Shown one piece after another: positions 1 through 5,716 of a DNA stretch of 25,370 nt. Source of the DNA: DATDAH01 sp036525535 (GTDB lineage: Bacteria; Actinomycetota; Acidimicrobiia; Acidimicrobiales; DATDAH01). The notes beneath the pieces were generated by a model. That model saw only the letters and a list, made by a program, of their open reading frames with translations, was not told where the DNA came from and ran no database searches. How positions within the stretch are numbered: the first letter of the stretch is position 1; the number at the start of each line of letters is the position of its first letter. The stretch lies in NCBI GenBank assembly GCA_036525535.1, contig DATDAH010000195.1, forward strand, positions 1 to 25,370. The letters are read 5' to 3'. The translations under genes and the position numbers were made by a program.

Positions 1-1
1 C

Positions 2-388
2 TGGTCCGACGCCGAGGTCGACACCTTCGAGAAGCCGGCGGGCATCCCGCCGGACTTCCCGGCCCAGTTCGACCACGTGTCGTTCAACCTGCCCGAGCTG
101 CGGGACCTGATCGACCTGCAGGGCCGCCTCCGGGAGCACGGTGTCGAGGTGACCGAGCTGGTCGACCACGGCTTCGTGCAGTCCGTCTACTTCACCGACC
201 CCAATGGCATCGCCCTCGAGGCCAGCTACTGGGTGACCGAGCCCACCGGCCGCCCGGCGGACTACGTCGACGGCGAGATGTTCGGCGACACCGACCCCGT
301 CCCCGCCGTCCGCGAGCTCATGGCCACCGGCGAGCTGGCCAGCATCCCGTCGACCCACCTGGTCGACGAGGCCGCCGACCCCGCCTGA
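2..388 (+). CDS. VOC/glyoxalase-superfamily protein, C-terminal part (5' end outside window)
   Basis: The reading frame is open from base 2 to the TGA at 386-388, so the gene starts upstream of the window. About 128 residues are visible. The segment beginning DHVSFNLPELRDLIDL, followed by a helix with RLREHGVEVTEL, then VQSVYFTDPNGIALEASYW, has the beta-alpha-beta-beta-beta order of a vicinal-oxygen-chelate module. The last strand carries the Glu (ALEASYW) that in many family members is a metal ligand. Members include glyoxalase I, extradiol dioxygenases and fosfomycin-type enzymes, and nothing here fixes the substrate. The roughly 45-residue acidic tail (PADYVDGEMFGDTDPV) is not part of the fold. 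An internal GTG at 77 could be mistaken for a start, but it lies inside the domain's first strand. The gene converges on the dCTP deaminase gene, with a hairpin between them. Confidence 0.75.
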   Translation, partial: WSDAEVDTFEKPAGIPPDFPAQFDHVSFNLPELRDLIDLQGRLREHGVEVTELVDHGFVQSVYFTDPNGIALEASYWVTEPTGRPADYVDGEMFGDTDPVPAVRELMATGELASIPSTHLVDEAADPA

Positions 389-396
389 TTCCCCGG

Positions 397-444
397 TTCT
401 GGTTGCCCCTTGCCGCGTCGGGTCGCGGGGACGCGTAACCAGGA
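397..444. terminator. Hairpin between convergent genes (possible bidirectional terminator)
   Basis: Bases 397-404 (TTCTGGTT) pair with 437-444 (AACCAGGA), with one G:U pair. An inner CCCC/GGGG can pair inside the loop. It fills the 63-nt gap between the stop of the VOC gene and the stop of the dCTP deaminase gene. There is no T-tract on either strand, so its strength is uncertain. Confidence 0.4.
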
Positions 445-451
445 CGGTGGG

Positions 452-1594
452 TCAGCGCAACGAGGGATGGGCGGTGGGGCGGATGAAGTGCTTGCCCAGG
501 GTCTCGACCTGGCCCTGGTAGTTGGAGCCGATGCCCGCGCCGTACAGGCGCTCGGGCGGCTCCAGCATCTTCTCGAAGGTGAGCTTGCAGACGGGCTGGC
601 GGTGCTCGACCATGAACGGGACGTCGTGGGCGCGGACCTCGAGGGCCGCTCGTGACCCCCGCAGCAGGCCGGTGGGGTCGTAGCCGAAGCCCGGGTCGAA
701 GAAGCCGGCGTAGTGGGTGCGCAGCTCGCCCGCCGTCGGGTCGTAGGCCGTCATCTCGGCGGCCAGGTCGGGCGGGATGACCACCGCCTCGTCCGACAGC
801 AGCAGGTAGAAGGCGCCGGGGGCGAGGACGATGCGGTCTCCCTCCTCGCGGCGGACGGGATCCCAGTAGTCCTCAGCCTGGTAGGCGCTGATCCGGCCCA
901 TGTCCAGCAAGGCGGTGTGGGGCTTGGCCCGGTGGCCGACGCGGCCGACCTCATCACCCTCGAGGTCGAGGCCGAGGAACAGCCCCGACGCGATGCGGAA
1001 GTCCTCGGGGGCCACCGCCCGGTCGGCGCGGAACAGGAGGCCCTGTTCGGCGTGGCGGGCCCGGACCTCGTCGTCGGTCAGGGCCACCCGGTCGCCGGCG
1101 ATGAGGCGGATCTGGTTGAGGGCCAGGCCCTCGCGGACCCGGACGGTGAAGGAGAGGGGGACGACCTCCAGCCAGAGGGTGCCGGTGTAGCCGGCGGCGA
1201 TCTCGTCGAAGGCCTTGCCCCCGTCGGTGATGACCCGCGTGAACACGTCCAGGCGCCCGGTGGAGCTCTTGGGGTTGGTGCGGGCCCGGATGTGATCGGG
1301 GAGGTCCAGGGTCTCCTGCAGGGGGATGAGGTACGGCCGCTGGGTCTCGAGGACGGCGCCCTCACCGGTGAGATCCAGCTCGTCGACCACGTAGGCCTTC
1401 ACCCGACGCTCGACGGTCTCGGTCCCCGGCAGGAAGCTGCACCGGATGCGGTAGGCGACCGGGCCGAGGTGGAGGTCGACGCTGGCGGGCTGGATGCTGG
1501 CCTCGTCGACCTCGCCGCCGATCCAGCCGTCGGCCAGGGCCGCCGCCAGGTGCTGGCTGGGCAGGACCCCGGTGGCTCCCTCGGCGCTGGGCAT
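452..1594 (-). CDS. dcd: Two-domain 2'-deoxycytidine 5'-triphosphate deaminase
   Basis: Predicted to deaminate dCTP to dUTP in the cytosol for dTMP synthesis. The 380-residue product has two dUTPase/Dcd-like halves. The first carries QPASVDLHLG (35-44) and ARTNPKSSTGRLDVFTRVIT (about 104-123), with E143 in the following strand. The second carries TAYDPTAGELRTHYAGFFDPGFG (about 282-304). That is about twice the length of the single-domain Dcd (roughly 190 residues), and it matches the long Dcd family best known from Alphaproteobacteria. The ATG at 1594 is chosen because a -10-like TACGCT lies exactly 7 nt upstream. The 81-codon upstream extension of this frame would overlap the divergent gene and has no domain character. 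Whether both halves are catalytic cannot be told from sequence alone. Confidence 0.88.
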   Translation of the reverse strand: MPSAEGATGVLPSQHLAAALADGWIGGEVDEASIQPASVDLHLGPVAYRIRCSFLPGTETVERRVKAYVVDELDLTGEGAVLETQRPYLIPLQETLDLPDHIRARTNPKSSTGRLDVFTRVITDGGKAFDEIAAGYTGTLWLEVVPLSFTVRVREGLALNQIRLIAGDRVALTDDEVRARHAEQGLLFRADRAVAPEDFRIASGLFLGLDLEGDEVGRVGHRAKPHTALLDMGRISAYQAEDYWDPVRREEGDRIVLAPGAFYLLLSDEAVVIPPDLAAEMTAYDPTAGELRTHYAGFFDPGFGYDPTGLLRGSRAALEVRAHDVPFMVEHRQPVCKLTFEKMLEPPERLYGAGIGSNYQGQVETLGKHFIRPTAHPSLR

Positions 1595-1601
1595 CGACCC
1601 G

Positions 1602-1607
1602 AGCGTA
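1602..1607 (-). promoter_or_regulatory. -10 box of dcd, leaderless spacing
   Basis: On the minus strand this reads TACGCT (TAnnnT). Seven bases separate it from the dcd ATG, so transcription would start at or next to the A of the start codon. No clear -35 is seen. Confidence 0.5.
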
Positions 1608-1621
1608 ATGGTCGCCGGCAG

Positions 1622-1627
1622 TACCCT
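1622..1627 (+). promoter_or_regulatory. Possible -10 box of the divergent membrane-protein gene
   Basis: TACCCT ends 10 nt before the ATG at 1638, which gives a very short leader or none. It lies back to back with the dcd -10 box in a 43-bp divergent intergenic region. Confidence 0.35.
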
Positions 1628-1637
1628 CGGCGGCCGC

Positions 1638-2006
1638 ATGTCGACCGAGACCCTCCTCGACCTCCACAACGTGATGGCGTGGGTGATGGTCGGGACGAAC
1701 GCCATCGCGGGGAGCTGGGCCCTGGCCGCCCACTGGGTCGAACCGTTGCGGCGCCGGGCGCTGTGGTGGTTCACCGGCCTGGCCCAGGCAACGATCGTCG
1801 CGCAGGTCCTGATCGGGGTGACGCTCTCGTCAGCCAAGGACCTCGAGGCGCCGGAGTTCCACGAGTTCTACGGCTTCGTGGCCCTGATCGCCGCCGCCCT
1901 GATCTTCAGCTACCGCCCGCAGGTGAAGGCGTACACGTACCTGCTCTACGGCTTGGGTGGCCTGTTCCTCATGGGCCTCGGCCTCCGCGCCATCTACCTC
2001 GCGTAG
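1638..2006 (+). CDS. Small four-helix integral membrane protein, function unknown
   Basis: A 122-residue protein with four hydrophobic segments, at about residues 11-32, 42-64, 74-91 and 98-119. The short loops contain LRRR (37-40) and YRPQVK (92-97), so the basic side suggests cytoplasmic loops. Histidines at H10 (LHNVMAW), H32 and H75 (FHEFYGF) lie at or within membrane segments. They could be heme or metal ligands, but that is only a thought. The ATG at 1638 is preferred over upstream in-frame starts because the upstream codons lie inside the dcd gene and lack membrane character. The gene is divergent from dcd across 43 bp, and its stop codon directly abuts the stop of the convergent Lrp-domain gene. 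I do not recognise the family. Confidence 0.7.
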   Translation: MSTETLLDLHNVMAWVMVGTNAIAGSWALAAHWVEPLRRRALWWFTGLAQATIVAQVLIGVTLSSAKDLEAPEFHEFYGFVALIAAALIFSYRPQVKAYTYLLYGLGGLFLMGLGLRAIYLA

Positions 2007-2243
2007 CTACAGGTTCACGACAGGGCAGGTGAGGGTCCTGGTGATGCCTTCGATCATCTGGACCCGGCTGACCACCATCTTCCCGAGGTCGTCGACCGAG
2101 TCGGCCTCGGCGGTGGCGATCACGTCGTAGGGACCGGTCACGTCGTCGGCGGAGACGATGCCCTCGAGCGCGCCGATCTCGGCGGCCACGGCGGCGGCCT
2201 TGCCGACCTCGGTCTGGATGAGCACGTAGGCCCGAACCGTCAT
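2007..2243 (-). CDS. Stand-alone Lrp/AsnC ligand-binding (RAM) domain protein
   Basis: A 78-residue protein consisting only of the ligand-binding/dimerisation half of the Lrp/AsnC family, without a helix-turn-helix. It has the beta-alpha-beta-beta-alpha-beta order: RAYVLIQTEVGKA, then AAEIGALEGIVSADDVTGPYDVIA, then a helix DDLGKMVVSRVQMI, then GITRTLTCPVVNL. Such proteins are common in actinobacteria. By family they bind amino acids or similar effectors as oligomers and may modulate full-length regulators, but the ligand here is unknown. The ATG at 2243 has a purine-rich AGGGGGA ribosome binding site about 6 nt upstream. The gene ends exactly where the convergent membrane-protein gene ends. 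Confidence 0.85.
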   Translation of the reverse strand: MTVRAYVLIQTEVGKAAAVAAEIGALEGIVSADDVTGPYDVIATAEADSVDDLGKMVVSRVQMIEGITRTLTCPVVNL

Positions 2244-2272
2244 GACGTTCCCCCTGTCGTGTGGTCGGGCCC

Positions 2273-2278
2273 AGCGTA
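2273..2278 (-). promoter_or_regulatory. Candidate -10 box for the Lrp-domain gene
   Basis: TACGCT on the minus strand, 29 nt upstream of the ATG. This allows a leader of roughly 22 nt that contains the AGGGGGA ribosome binding site. It lies just downstream of the hairpin at 2285-2316, so the gene probably has its own promoter after hsp20 transcription ends. Confidence 0.35.
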
Positions 2279-2284
2279 CGCGAA

Positions 2285-2316
2285 CAGGCCCGGACCCTCG
2301 CTGGGGTCCGGGCCTG
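2285..2316 (-). terminator. Strong hairpin terminator after hsp20
   Basis: A perfect 13-bp stem: 2285-2297 (CAGGCCCGGACCC) pairs with 2304-2316, with a 6-nt loop. It lies 32 nt past the hsp20 stop and upstream of the Lrp-domain gene. Only a short TTC follows on the minus strand, as is usual for terminators of high-GC actinobacteria. Confidence 0.75.
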
Positions 2317-2348
2317 CTTCACGCTGGAAGGGAGTCAGCATGAAGGGA

Positions 2349-2789
2349 TCAGGCGGCGTCGGCGCCCTTGCTCTCGGCCTCGATGGCGGCCGACGAGTCG
2401 CTGGTGCCGACGGCGACCTTGCGGGGCTTCGCGGCCTCGGCCACCGGGATGGAGATGGCCAGCACGCCGTCGCGGTAGTCCGCGGCCACGCGCTCGCCAT
2501 CAAGGGTGTCGCCCAGGAGCAGACGGCGCAGGAAGGAGCCCTGCCGACGCTCGTTGGCCAGGACCTGGTCGCCCTCCTCGCGGGCCCAGCGGCGCTCGGC
2601 CTTCACGGTCAGGACGTTGCGCTCGACCTCGAGGTCGATGGACGCGGGGTCCACGCCGGGAAGGTCGAGGAAGACGTGCACGGTCTCGCCTCGGCGCACG
2701 GCGTCCATCGGCATCGTCGGGGTGGTGCGGGCGAAGGCCTGGTCGGCCACGCGGTCGATCTCACGGAAGGGGTCGAACTGGAGAAGCAT
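2349..2789 (-). CDS. Small heat-shock protein, Hsp20/alpha-crystallin family
   Basis: An ATP-independent holdase chaperone expected to bind unfolding proteins in the cytoplasm as an oligomer. The 146-residue product starts MLLQFDPFREIDRV, typical of bacterial Hsp20. The alpha-crystallin domain spans about residues 28-126: MDAVRRGETVHVFLDLPGVD at the front, DLEVERNVLTVKAERR in the middle, and YRDGVLAISIPVAEAAKPRK with the conserved GVL and an I-x-I-type segment (ISI) at the end. The tail is acidic and alanine-rich. A strong ribosome binding site (GGAGGT) lies 7 nt before the ATG. Upstream are a well-spaced promoter and an overlapping HAIR inverted repeat, so repression by HspR and induction by heat or protein damage are expected. 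Confidence 0.93.
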   Translation of the reverse strand: MLLQFDPFREIDRVADQAFARTTPTMPMDAVRRGETVHVFLDLPGVDPASIDLEVERNVLTVKAERRWAREEGDQVLANERRQGSFLRRLLLGDTLDGERVAADYRDGVLAISIPVAEAAKPRKVAVGTSDSSAAIEAESKGADAA

Positions 2790-2831
2790 CAGGAGTACCT
2801 CCGAAGCGGGGTGGTGGGTTCGTCGAATGCG

Positions 2832-2860
2832 AGTCTAGCAGAGAACTTGAGTGTCTACAA
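2832..2860 (-). promoter_or_regulatory. hsp20 promoter (-35 TTGTAG, 17-bp spacer, -10 TAGACT)
   Basis: Read on the minus strand, TTGTAG (2860-2855) and TAGACT (2837-2832) are separated by exactly 17 bp. Transcription would start near 2825, giving a leader of about 36 nt that holds the GGAGGT ribosome binding site. This is the best -35/-10 pair in the window. Confidence 0.65.
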
Positions 2861-2866
2861 CTAAAG
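2846..2866. promoter_or_regulatory. HAIR operator (HspR-associated inverted repeat) upstream of hsp20
   Basis: The sequence is CTTGAGT, seven bases, ACTAAAG. The known HAIR consensus bound by the actinobacterial repressor HspR is CTTGAGT-N7-ACTCAAG, so there is a single mismatch. The element covers the -35 box and part of the spacer of the hsp20 promoter, so bound HspR would exclude RNA polymerase. hspR itself is not in the window. Confidence 0.8.
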
Positions 2867-2871
2867 TTTCT

Positions 2872-3269
2872 TCATGTGAACGGGCTGGGGGGACGGACAC
2901 CGAGGCACGACGAGGGGGCGTGGGGGTTCGGGCTGCCCGTCGTCGGGGGCGTACGAGCGCCCGAGTTCCACGTGTGGCCGACGAGGAACGCCGGCGGGAG
3001 GGGCGGCAACTCGTCCCCACGGCAACGGCGTGACCGCCGCCGTGTCGGGGTCGACCAGCGCCACCGCGCCGGCCTGTCGGCCAGGAGGTTCCTCGGGGCC
3101 GACGGTGCCGTAGACGAACACCGTCGTCGGTCCACACCGTCGTCACCTCGGCTTGGGCGATCTTTTCTTCGTCGAGCAACGCGGTGACGGAAGGTGCCGA
3201 GGTCGTGGCGTCGTCAGCGCAGCGGGCTGTGGCGAACAGCAGGGCGACCACGACGAGCTGGCGGGGCAT
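2872..3269 (-). pseudogene. Degraded Kelch-like lipoprotein gene with two frameshifts
   Basis: An ATG at 3269 opens with a signal-peptide-like start, MPRQLVVVALLFATARCADD, including a possible lipobox Cys. It continues to EVTTVWTDDGV. The sense then continues in a second frame as VFVYGTVGPEEPPG, then AVALVDPDTAAVTPLPWG (to about 3020), and in a third frame as DELPPLPPAFLVGHTWNSG. The joined text (VWTDDGVFVYG, then ALVDPDT, then PLP) resembles the opening repeat of actinobacterial Kelch/galactose-oxidase-type lipoproteins, which normally run 300 or more residues. Both shifts are in the same direction (one extra base or two missing), and the frame stops after about 130 codons. It is therefore truncated as well as shifted. 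Assembly error is an alternative for the shifts but not for the truncation. The residue fits are by eye. Confidence 0.5.
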
Positions 3270-3288
3270 CGGTCGCCAGTCTGGCCTC

Positions 3289-3312
3289 CCCTCTGGTCCG
3301 GAGACCGGAGGG
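3289..3312 (-). terminator. Hairpin terminator after pckG
   Basis: A 10-bp stem, 3289-3298 against 3303-3312, with one T:G pair and a CGGA tetraloop. It begins immediately after the pckG stop codon. No T-tract follows. Confidence 0.6.
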
Positions 3313-5124
3313 TCAGGCGTCGTCGAGGTGCTTTTCGAGGTCCCGCAGCTCGTCCCGGAGCTCGGCGGGGAGGCGCTCGCCGACGTTGGCGTAGTGATCC
3401 TCGATCAGGTCGACCTCACGGCGCCAGGCGTCGATGTCGACGCTGAGGAGGCGCTCGACGGTGGCCGGGTCCAGGCCCAGGCCGCTGACGTCGAGGTCCT
3501 CGGCGTGGGGGACCCGCCCGATCGGTGTGTCCACCGCGTCGACCTTGCCCTCGAGGCGGTCGATGATCCACTTGACGACCCGGCTGTTGTCGCCGAAGCC
3601 CGGCCACAGGAACGTGCCGTCATCGTCCTTCCGGAACCAGTTGACCCAGTAGAGGCGGGGCAGCTTCGGGGCGTGGGTGGCGTGCTCGCCGATGCTCAGC
3701 CAGTGGCTGAAGTACTCGCCGACGTTGTACCCGCAGAACGGGAGCATGGCGAAGGGGTCGAAGCGGACCTCGCCCAGTGTCCCGGCCGCGGCCGCCGTCT
3801 TCTCCGAGGACATGATCGATCCGAGGAAGACCCCGTGCTCCCAGTCGTTGGCCTCGGTGACCAGGGGGACGGCACTGGCCCGGCGGCCGCCGAAGAGGAT
3901 GGCCGAGATGGGCACGCCGGCCGGGGAGTCCCAGTTCGGCGAGATGGCCGGGCACTGCGACGCCGGGGCGGTGAAGCGGGCGTTGGGGTGGGCGGCCGGG
4001 CCGTCGGACCCGGGCGACCAGTCCTCGCCCTTCCAGTCGACGAGGTGGTCGGGAGCGGGGCTCATGCCCTCCCACCAGACGTCGCCGTCGTCGGTCTTGG
4101 CCACGTTGGTGAAGATGATGTTCTCGCCCAAGGTCTTCATGGCGTTCGGGTTCGTCTCTTCGGAGGTCCCCGGGGCCACACCGAAGAAGCCCGCCTCCGG
4201 GTTGACGGCGTAGAGCCGGCCGTCGTCGCCGAACTTCATCCAGGCGATGTCGTCCCCGACGCACTCGACCTTCCACCCCGGGAGGGTGGGGATCATCATG
4301 GCCATGTTGGTCTTGCCACAGGCCGACGGGAAGGCGGCGGCGATGTACTTGGTGTCGCCGTCGGGCGGGGTCACGCCCAGGATCAGCATGTGCTCGGCCA
4401 GCCAGCCCTCGTCGTGGGCCATGGCCGACGCGATGCGCAGGGCGAAGCACTTCTTGCCCAGCAGGGCGTTGCCGCCGTAGCCGGAGCCGTACGACCAGAT
4501 CTCGCGGCTCTCCGGGAAGTGGGCGATGTACTTGTTGTCGCCGTCACACGGCCAGGCCACGTCGTCCCGATCGACCAGCGGGTAGCCGACCGAGTGCAGG
4601 CACTTCACGAACGAGCCGGCACCGAGGACCTTGAGGACCGGGGTCCCCATCCGGGTCATGGTCCGCATGTTGGCCACCACGTAGGGCGAGTCGGTGAGCT
4701 GCACGCCGATGTGGGCGATGCGCGAGCCGAGGGGGCCCATGGAGAAGGGGACGACGTACAGGGTCCGACCGCGCATCGCGCCGGTGAAGAACTCGAGGAT
4801 CTCGGCCTTCATCTCCGCGGGGGGTCGCCAGTTGTTGGTGGGGCCGGCGTCGATCTCGCGCGCCGAGCAGATGAACGTGCGGTCCTCCACCCGAGCCACG
4901 TCGGCGGGGTCGGAGCGGGCCAGGAAGCTGTTCGGCCGCAGCTCGGGGTCCAACGCCTCGAAGGTGCCACCCTCGACCAGGAGTCGGCACGTGCGGCCGT
5001 ACTCCTCCTCGGAGCCGTCACACCACTCGATGGCGTCGGGCTGGAAGATCGCCGCCCACTCGTCGACCCATTCCAGGAGTCGGCGGTTGGACGTCGGGGG
5101 GTTGGTCGTGGGGGACACGCTCAC
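3313..5124 (-). CDS. pckG: Phosphoenolpyruvate carboxykinase, GTP-dependent
   Basis: Converts oxaloacetate and GTP to phosphoenolpyruvate, CO2 and GDP, the entry step of gluconeogenesis, or runs in reverse as an anaplerotic reaction. The 603-residue length is normal for the GTP class. Visible landmarks are the substrate-binding YGSGYGGNALLGKKC (about 212-226), the P-loop AFPSACGKTNMAMM (264-277) with the reactive Cys269 that marks the GTP class, the metal-binding VGDDIAWM (289-296), and FDPFAMLPFCGYNVGEYF further on. The annotated GTG at 5124 overlaps the TGA of the upstream cold-shock-like gene by 4 nt. A second GTG at 5118 has the better distance (8 nt) from GAGGAG and may be the true start. 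The gene appears co-transcribed with rpmB and the cold-shock-like gene. Confidence 0.96.
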   Translation of the reverse strand: MSVSPTTNPPTSNRRLLEWVDEWAAIFQPDAIEWCDGSEEEYGRTCRLLVEGGTFEALDPELRPNSFLARSDPADVARVEDRTFICSAREIDAGPTNNWRPPAEMKAEILEFFTGAMRGRTLYVVPFSMGPLGSRIAHIGVQLTDSPYVVANMRTMTRMGTPVLKVLGAGSFVKCLHSVGYPLVDRDDVAWPCDGDNKYIAHFPESREIWSYGSGYGGNALLGKKCFALRIASAMAHDEGWLAEHMLILGVTPPDGDTKYIAAAFPSACGKTNMAMMIPTLPGWKVECVGDDIAWMKFGDDGRLYAVNPEAGFFGVAPGTSEETNPNAMKTLGENIIFTNVAKTDDGDVWWEGMSPAPDHLVDWKGEDWSPGSDGPAAHPNARFTAPASQCPAISPNWDSPAGVPISAILFGGRRASAVPLVTEANDWEHGVFLGSIMSSEKTAAAAGTLGEVRFDPFAMLPFCGYNVGEYFSHWLSIGEHATHAPKLPRLYWVNWFRKDDDGTFLWPGFGDNSRVVKWIIDRLEGKVDAVDTPIGRVPHAEDLDVSGLGLDPATVERLLSVDIDAWRREVDLIEDHYANVGERLPAELRDELRDLEKHLDDA

Positions 5125-5354
5125 CGCTCCTCGAGGTAGTCGGGGGTGCCGAGGTCGACCTCGGAGCCCATGCGCACGCTGGCCGCCCTACCCGAGCCGT
5201 CGAGGTCGAAGACCACGCGTTGGCCCTGCCGGAGGGTGCGGAAGATGGAGCCCGTGAGGGCCTCTTCGCTCAGGTCGAACTCGGCCAGGTCAGCGTCGCT
5301 GATCACCACGCCGACCTTGGTCCCGGGATCGTAGGACTTGATGACTCCCTGCAC
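5121..5354 (-). CDS. Small cold-shock-domain-like protein
   Basis: A 77-residue protein whose opening, VQGVIKSYDPGTKVGVVIS, and middle, FRTLRQGQRVVFDLDG, follow the CspA beta-barrel pattern (G-x-I-K-x-Y/W-x-P at the start, L-x-x-G-x-x-V-x-F near the end). The RNP1 segment (usually KGFGFI) is replaced by TKVGVVIS with no aromatic residues, so canonical RNA binding through stacked aromatics is doubtful. The GTG at 5354 was chosen because the family fold begins there; the upstream in-frame extension is low-complexity Arg/Pro and overlaps rpmB. It starts 17 nt after the rpmB stop and ends in a GTGA overlap with pckG, which suggests translational coupling. Confidence 0.7.
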   Translation of the reverse strand: MQGVIKSYDPGTKVGVVISDADLAEFDLSEEALTGSIFRTLRQGQRVVFDLDGSGRAASVRMGSEVDLGTPDYLEER

Positions 5355-5371
5355 GTCGTCGCCCCCGCCCG

Positions 5372-5566
5372 TCAGCGAGCGGCTTTGACGACCTTGCCCG
5401 CCCGGATGCACGAGGTGCACGCACGGACCCGGCGGGTGCGTCCGTCGACGACGGCGCGGACGCTCTGGATGTTGGGGTTCCACCGACGACGCGTGCGACG
5501 GTGGGAGTGGCTCAGCTTCATGCCGAACGACGGATGCTTGCCACAGATCTCACAGACCGCAGGCAT
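5372..5566 (-). CDS. rpmB: 50S ribosomal protein L28, zinc-binding form
   Basis: A component of the large ribosomal subunit. The 64-residue protein begins MPAVCEICGKHPSFGMKLSHSHRRTRRRW, the typical L28 opening, and has two CxxC pairs (C5/C8 and C50/C53). It is therefore the zinc-containing form. The ATG at 5566 is the family start; the longer frame upstream is non-homologous. Being divergent from the FakA-like gene and recG is a common bacterial arrangement. Here it leads an operon with the cold-shock-like gene and pckG. Confidence 0.96.
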   Translation of the reverse strand: MPAVCEICGKHPSFGMKLSHSHRRTRRRWNPNIQSVRAVVDGRTRRVRACTSCIRAGKVVKAAR

Positions 5567-5702
5567 GACCGGGGGAACCTCACTAGCAGGCAACTGGGGT
5601 GGGAGAACGGTACCAGCCGCCTGTGGCGCCGCGGCAGTCCGGACCGCCATCGTGGCCGCGCCGGGCGCCGAACACCCCCCCGGTTGGCGCCGGCCTGCTG
5701 GC

Positions 5703-5708
5703 TACCAT
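5703..5708 (+). promoter_or_regulatory. -10 box of the FakA-like gene, leaderless spacing
   Basis: TACCAT ends 8 nt before the ATG at 5717, so the transcript probably begins at the start codon. No Shine-Dalgarno sequence is visible. Confidence 0.5.
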
Positions 5709-5716
5709 CGGCCGCC

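Noticed and set aside
1595..1837. An 81-residue N-terminal extension of dcd
   Set aside because: It overlaps the divergent membrane-protein gene and its promoter, has no family similarity, and the ATG at 1594 sits at a leaderless spacing.
713..2032. A 439-codon open frame on the plus strand across dcd
   Set aside because: It is a shadow of dcd and then of the membrane-protein gene in another frame.
3184..5139. A 651-codon open frame antisense to pckG
   Set aside because: pckG is unambiguous, and the antisense text lacks any recognisable domain.
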